Shown here one piece after another: positions 60,904 to 64,000 of a DNA stretch of 64,000 nt. A program made the translations under genes and the position numbers. The notes beneath the pieces are model-generated. The model worked only from the letters and a program-made list of their open reading frames with translations, was not told the origin of the DNA and ran no database searches. Origin of the DNA: Cryptomeria japonica (Eukaryota > Streptophyta > Pinopsida > Cupressales > Cupressaceae); the NCBI RefSeq assembly GCF_030272615.1, contig NC_081415.1, positions 630,765,240 to 630,829,239 of the forward strand. The letters are read 5' to 3'. Numbering within the stretch: position 1 is the first letter of the stretch; each line of letters starts with the position of its first letter.

Positions 60904-61200
60904 GGATGTTAGCCCATTAGAAATCTCATTTGAAGATGAGGTAAGGGGCATGTCACGCATTGCTCATTTTATTTACACCAATGGGCTTTCTCGCAATCTC
61001 ATAAGATCACCATATTAGCAAGAAATGGTTAAGAGAATAAATGAGGCACATACAATGTATACAAGTCCTAGAGATGAAAAGGTATACACCACCTTATTCA
61101 CCAAGGAAATGAAGTTTGAAGATATTTAATTGCAGCCCATTACATATTAATGGGCAAGCCAATATGGTGGTGCCTTATCAATTTTTATGAATGGATAGAT
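60904..61200 (+). pseudogene. hAT transposase, DUF659 part
   Basis: Continues from 57160 in frame: SPLEISFEDEVRGMSRIAHF, YTNGLSRNLIRSPY (then TAG), QEMVKRINEAHTMYTSPRDE, KVYTTLF, and after a TAA LQPITY. This is the N-terminal part of DUF659, which follows the BED finger in plant hAT transposases. The similarity fades by about 61200; the RNase H-like core and dimerisation domain are not visible. Confidence 0.72.
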
Positions 61201-62704
61201 GATGTAGAGTGGATTGACTCTCACCGATTTGGGCTACCTTATCTTAGGTATCTCCTCCAAGCTGCACAAGAACCATCCAATGATTCTACACGTCACACCC
61301 TCCAAGGGTCTGCAAGACTTACCCTCTCTGACCTTCCCAAGGTCCTTAGGCTAGGATAAGCACTTGTTTTGCGAGTTCCCTTTTCTTGCTTAGGAGACCT
61401 TGTTTTCCCACTCCCTTTCACACTCAACCAAAGAGTTTCTACCACAGGATCTTCATTCCCCACACTACACACATTAGGATGGATGATTTTGGATGGATTC
61501 CCAACCCTACTCCTTGCTCAGCAGCTTTTGACACTTACCGGTTTGGTGTTTTACAAACAAATTGCACTTTTAGGCCTAACCGGAGACCTAATTCTAGTAG
61601 CCTTGTAAACGAGGTATTCAACATTCACCGGTTAAACTTCCTGAACAACCCTATGAACTCTTTTACGTTCCAAACACCCTTTTGGGGTTTACATACATTA
61701 TCTCAAAACCGGAGGTGGGTTTTGTCGTTAACAAATCTAACCCTTACCGGTTAACTAGGCCTAATTGTCCCTTCCTAGGCCTTAAAATAGGGATTGATCA
61801 AAACTCCTTCACCGGTCTGATTGCCTGAGTGAATTGATGATAGTTTGGGATCTGTGTTTCCATATGGAATTCCAAACCAATCATACTTCATCTCCACCCA
61901 CCGGATTCACCCAATTAGGGCCCGTTATCCATGATTCCTAACGCATGCCAACTCAACGTGCCAAGCTTAGGGTATGGTGGCAAATCTTTGATTTGGCTTC
62001 CCCTGTCTCAAAACCAAAAAGAAAACATAGAATACATTGCAACCTAACATTCCACAAGGTTTCAGAGAGGAAATCCACCATGGAACATTAGGTTGGAGCA
62101 ATTTTGCTCTCAAAACCCTGGTTGTTAGGGCTCTTGAACCCGCCTGCAACAAAATGAAGATTATTTACAACCTACAACACTTCAAGACTCCAAATAAAAA
62201 AAAAATGAAGGTAAGACACCAGTCTAATGATCCATGACCCCATTTTGGGATTCTCAATCCGTACAGGTCGTACAAACTTGCAAAGAACAGCAAAAACTCG
62301 GAAGAACACACCAAATGGGAAACCAAAATTGTTTATTTGCTTTCAGATCTTCAACAACAACGACAACAACTGTTTATCATCGGCCTTTCCAAGCCTTATA
62401 CTGGCCTTGGAGTAGTTACAAACGCTCACAACTGATTGTGTCAATCAACTAACCGCTGGTGTCTGAAAATGTTCCAAAGTTGTTGTGAGCAACTTTTGCA
62501 ACTTTTGCAATTTGTTGCATAGGTGAGCAACTTTGCTCAAACTCAAACTTGGTCATTTTCAACTGACTCGTATGACCTTAACAACTTCAAAACAACATCA
62601 ACCAACCTATATTAACCCAAAAACAACTTATCCTATCAAGTGCTCTACATGGCACCCTTCAGAGCTCACATGCCAACATTGGCCAAACAAAGTCTCTTAG
62701 GGCC
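61201..62704. other. Unassigned DNA with recurrent ACCGG sites
   Basis: No gene that I can name. ACCGGT or ACCGGA recurs at about 61538, 61577, 61629, 61708, 61746, 61812 and 61899. A hairpin (62036-62103) pairs TTGCAACCTAACATTCC with GGAACATTAGGTTGGAGCAA. It could be the remains of another LTR or a hAT non-coding part. Confidence 0.4.
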
Positions 62705-64000
62705 CTGTTGTGACCATTTCACACATCGCCCCATCGCAAATGGGGACCCCCTCTTTTTGCTTGTTTTTCGTTCGTTTTCGCTTTCGTTTTTAGGATTTTG
62801 TTAGTCAGTTAGTCGTCTGGATTTAGGGTCAAGCCTTAGGGTTTTTATTTTTGTCTTTTCAGGCCAAAATCCAGTCGTTTTTGAGATCTTTTGAGCTTCC
62901 TTTTCTAGGATGCAAATTTTGAATGAAATAAATTTGCCAGAATGGTCTAATTTTCAATTGGAATGTTGATGCAGAGCTTTAATTTGTCTAAGTGTTGAAA
63001 GTGAAATGTGAATTTTTGTCCGATTGAATATTTTTGACCAAATTTTGACCTTTTTGATTTTTGATCCTAGGTATTTCCAATGATTTGTTTTCGCCTTGTG
63101 AAGTGATAAAATGTGTAAAATCATGATATTTTGGCCTGTAGGAGCAAAATCGCTCCTGTCCCTCAGTGAAGGACGGGAGCTCGTTCTCAAATATCTTACT
63201 ATTCCTGCAGGGTCAAGATGAATTACGAATTGGAAATGATAGAGAGAGGCGAGATCTTTCCATTGAATATAAATTGAAGATTTTCATGAGCACAGAAATG
63301 CCTCCAGGAGTAAAATCGCTCCTGTCCCTCAGTGAAGGACCGGAGCTATAAATTCAATTTTGCCTTGTCCTTGCGAGATTTCGATGACTTGATAATTTGA
63401 AAGGGTCCAAAGGAAGATGCTTTACCAAATGAATATAATTTGAGATGCAAAAATGAAGGAGAATGACCTAGAATGACCAAATCGCTCCTGTCCCTCTCCA
63501 AGGGACCAGGGCGAGGTACCTTGTAGCTCTCGTCCCTCTCCCAGGGACTAGAGCGATGTCCTTCATTAGGCAAAATCCAGGCTAAAATCAAGGCAAGTTT
63601 ACGTACAAAGGCAAGGGAAAACATGAGATGAACGCGTTGAATACAAATTGAAGATTTTTTAGACGTCCACAAGAGTGCTTAGACCCAGTTCGCTCCTGTC
63701 CCTCAGGAAGGGACCAGAGCGATTTTTGGTATAAATGATTTTCTGGCCAAGTTGCAGACAATGTCAAGGCATGGACGAATGGAGTAGAGCATGACGAGTC
63801 CGTTGAATATAAACTTGGAACCTGACAAAGTGAAATAAGAGCCACAAGAGGTAGTTCGCTCCTGTCCCTCTCCAAGGGACCAGGGCAATGCAATGGTTAT
63901 ATTGCCTTTTACTTAAGTTTAAGATCGATCCAAGTCAAGACAAGGTGGCGAAGGACATTTCAAGGCGTCTTCATCAAGCACAAGCGCTTAAAGGTTATCA
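62705..64000 (+). repeat. Start of a long LTR, cut by window end
   Basis: Begins TGTTGTGACCATTTCACACA and CGCCCCATCGCAAATGGGGA, matching the start of the solo LTR at 60903 in the opposite orientation. It contains a 166-bp tandem array. No TATA box, primer site or coding region is reached before the window ends. Confidence 0.7.
63150..63888 (+). repeat. 166-bp tandem array with hairpins
   Basis: Hairpins of TCGCTCCTGTCCCT paired with AGGGACCAGAGCGA or variants start at 63150, 63316, 63482, 63526, 63690 and 63856: spacing 166, 166, 44, 164, 166. A second shared word, TTGAATATAAATTGAAG or variants, recurs with the same period (63262, 63428, 63636, 63802). Confidence 0.88.

Larger units (their letters stand above)
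57156..60908 (-). mobile_element. 3.7-kb solo LTR with GGATG target duplications
   Basis: 57161-60903 runs TGTTGATGG to GTCACAACA on the plus strand and is flanked by GGATG at 57156-57160 and 60904-60908. In LTR orientation (minus) it starts TGTTGTGACGTTTTCACACA, like the LTR start at 62705. A TATAAAA box is at 57997-57991, leaving about 2.9 kb of U3. No coding domain of an LTR element lies next to it. It has interrupted a hAT transposase gene, whose frame is continuous if the LTR and one GGATG are removed. Confidence 0.88.

Noticed and set aside
63150..63888. CRISPR-like array
   Set aside because: Units are 166 bp with diverged spacers inside a plant LTR; the hairpin spacing does not suit a CRISPR array and the genome is eukaryotic.

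Overview
This is nuclear DNA from a plant with a large, repeat-rich genome, most likely a gymnosperm and probably a conifer. The evidence is AT-rich sequence, nested long LTR retrotransposons of Ty3/gypsy Tat type and Ty1/copia type, degenerate telomere-like arrays, and a spliced host gene beside transposons. The species is an inference. There is no bacterial operon, CRISPR array or rRNA gene. Almost everything is transposon in various stages of decay.

Layout. (1) 1-32608 is one minus-strand Tat-lineage element: 5' LTR 31319-32608, primer site, a 2.8-kb leader with CpG-rich repeats, gag, protease, G-patch-like linker, RT/RNase H, integrase, an antisense plant-mobile-domain (PMD) ORF with its own apparent promoter, polypurine tract, and 3' LTR 1-407 cut by the window edge. 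(2) A second, plus-strand Tat element sits inside its integrase gene. Its gag-pol (10802-18109) is one 2.4-kb-codon reading frame broken only by 13 nonsense codons. The locus is rearranged: a solo LTR with both target-site duplications (6294-8043) and a second copy of the outer pol (8039-10473) are joined through a 5-bp microhomology to the 5'-truncated element, whose 3' LTR (20547-22333) lies at the same target site. (3) 32609-39345 holds decayed gag and gag-protease pieces of other gypsy elements around an LTR starting at 35334, with a long TC microsatellite. (4) 39346-46300 is AT-rich DNA with a LINE RNase H relic, a 247-bp duplication, about 1.2 kb of degenerate CCCTAA-type repeat, a foldback element and tandem SINE-like units.

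(5) 46350-49200 is the only host-gene territory. It has a frameshifted exon resembling ELF6/REF6-type JmjC histone demethylases and, on the minus strand, four phase-consistent exons of an NTF2/SnoaL-like plant protein. (6) 49530-55123 is a minus-strand copia element with 709/698-bp LTRs and a deleted RT half. (7) 55124-62704 contains a hAT transposase relic (BED finger plus DUF659) split by a 3.7-kb solo LTR with perfect GGATG duplications, then unassigned DNA. (8) 62705-64000 begins another long LTR with a 166-bp tandem array carrying hairpins.

The recurring themes are nested insertion, solo-LTR formation, decay by C-to-T nonsense changes in methylation contexts, and LTRs packed with short palindromes. 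I see no functional multi-gene system. The best leads are the solo-LTR/full-length chimera, the antisense PMD gene, and the palindrome arrays.
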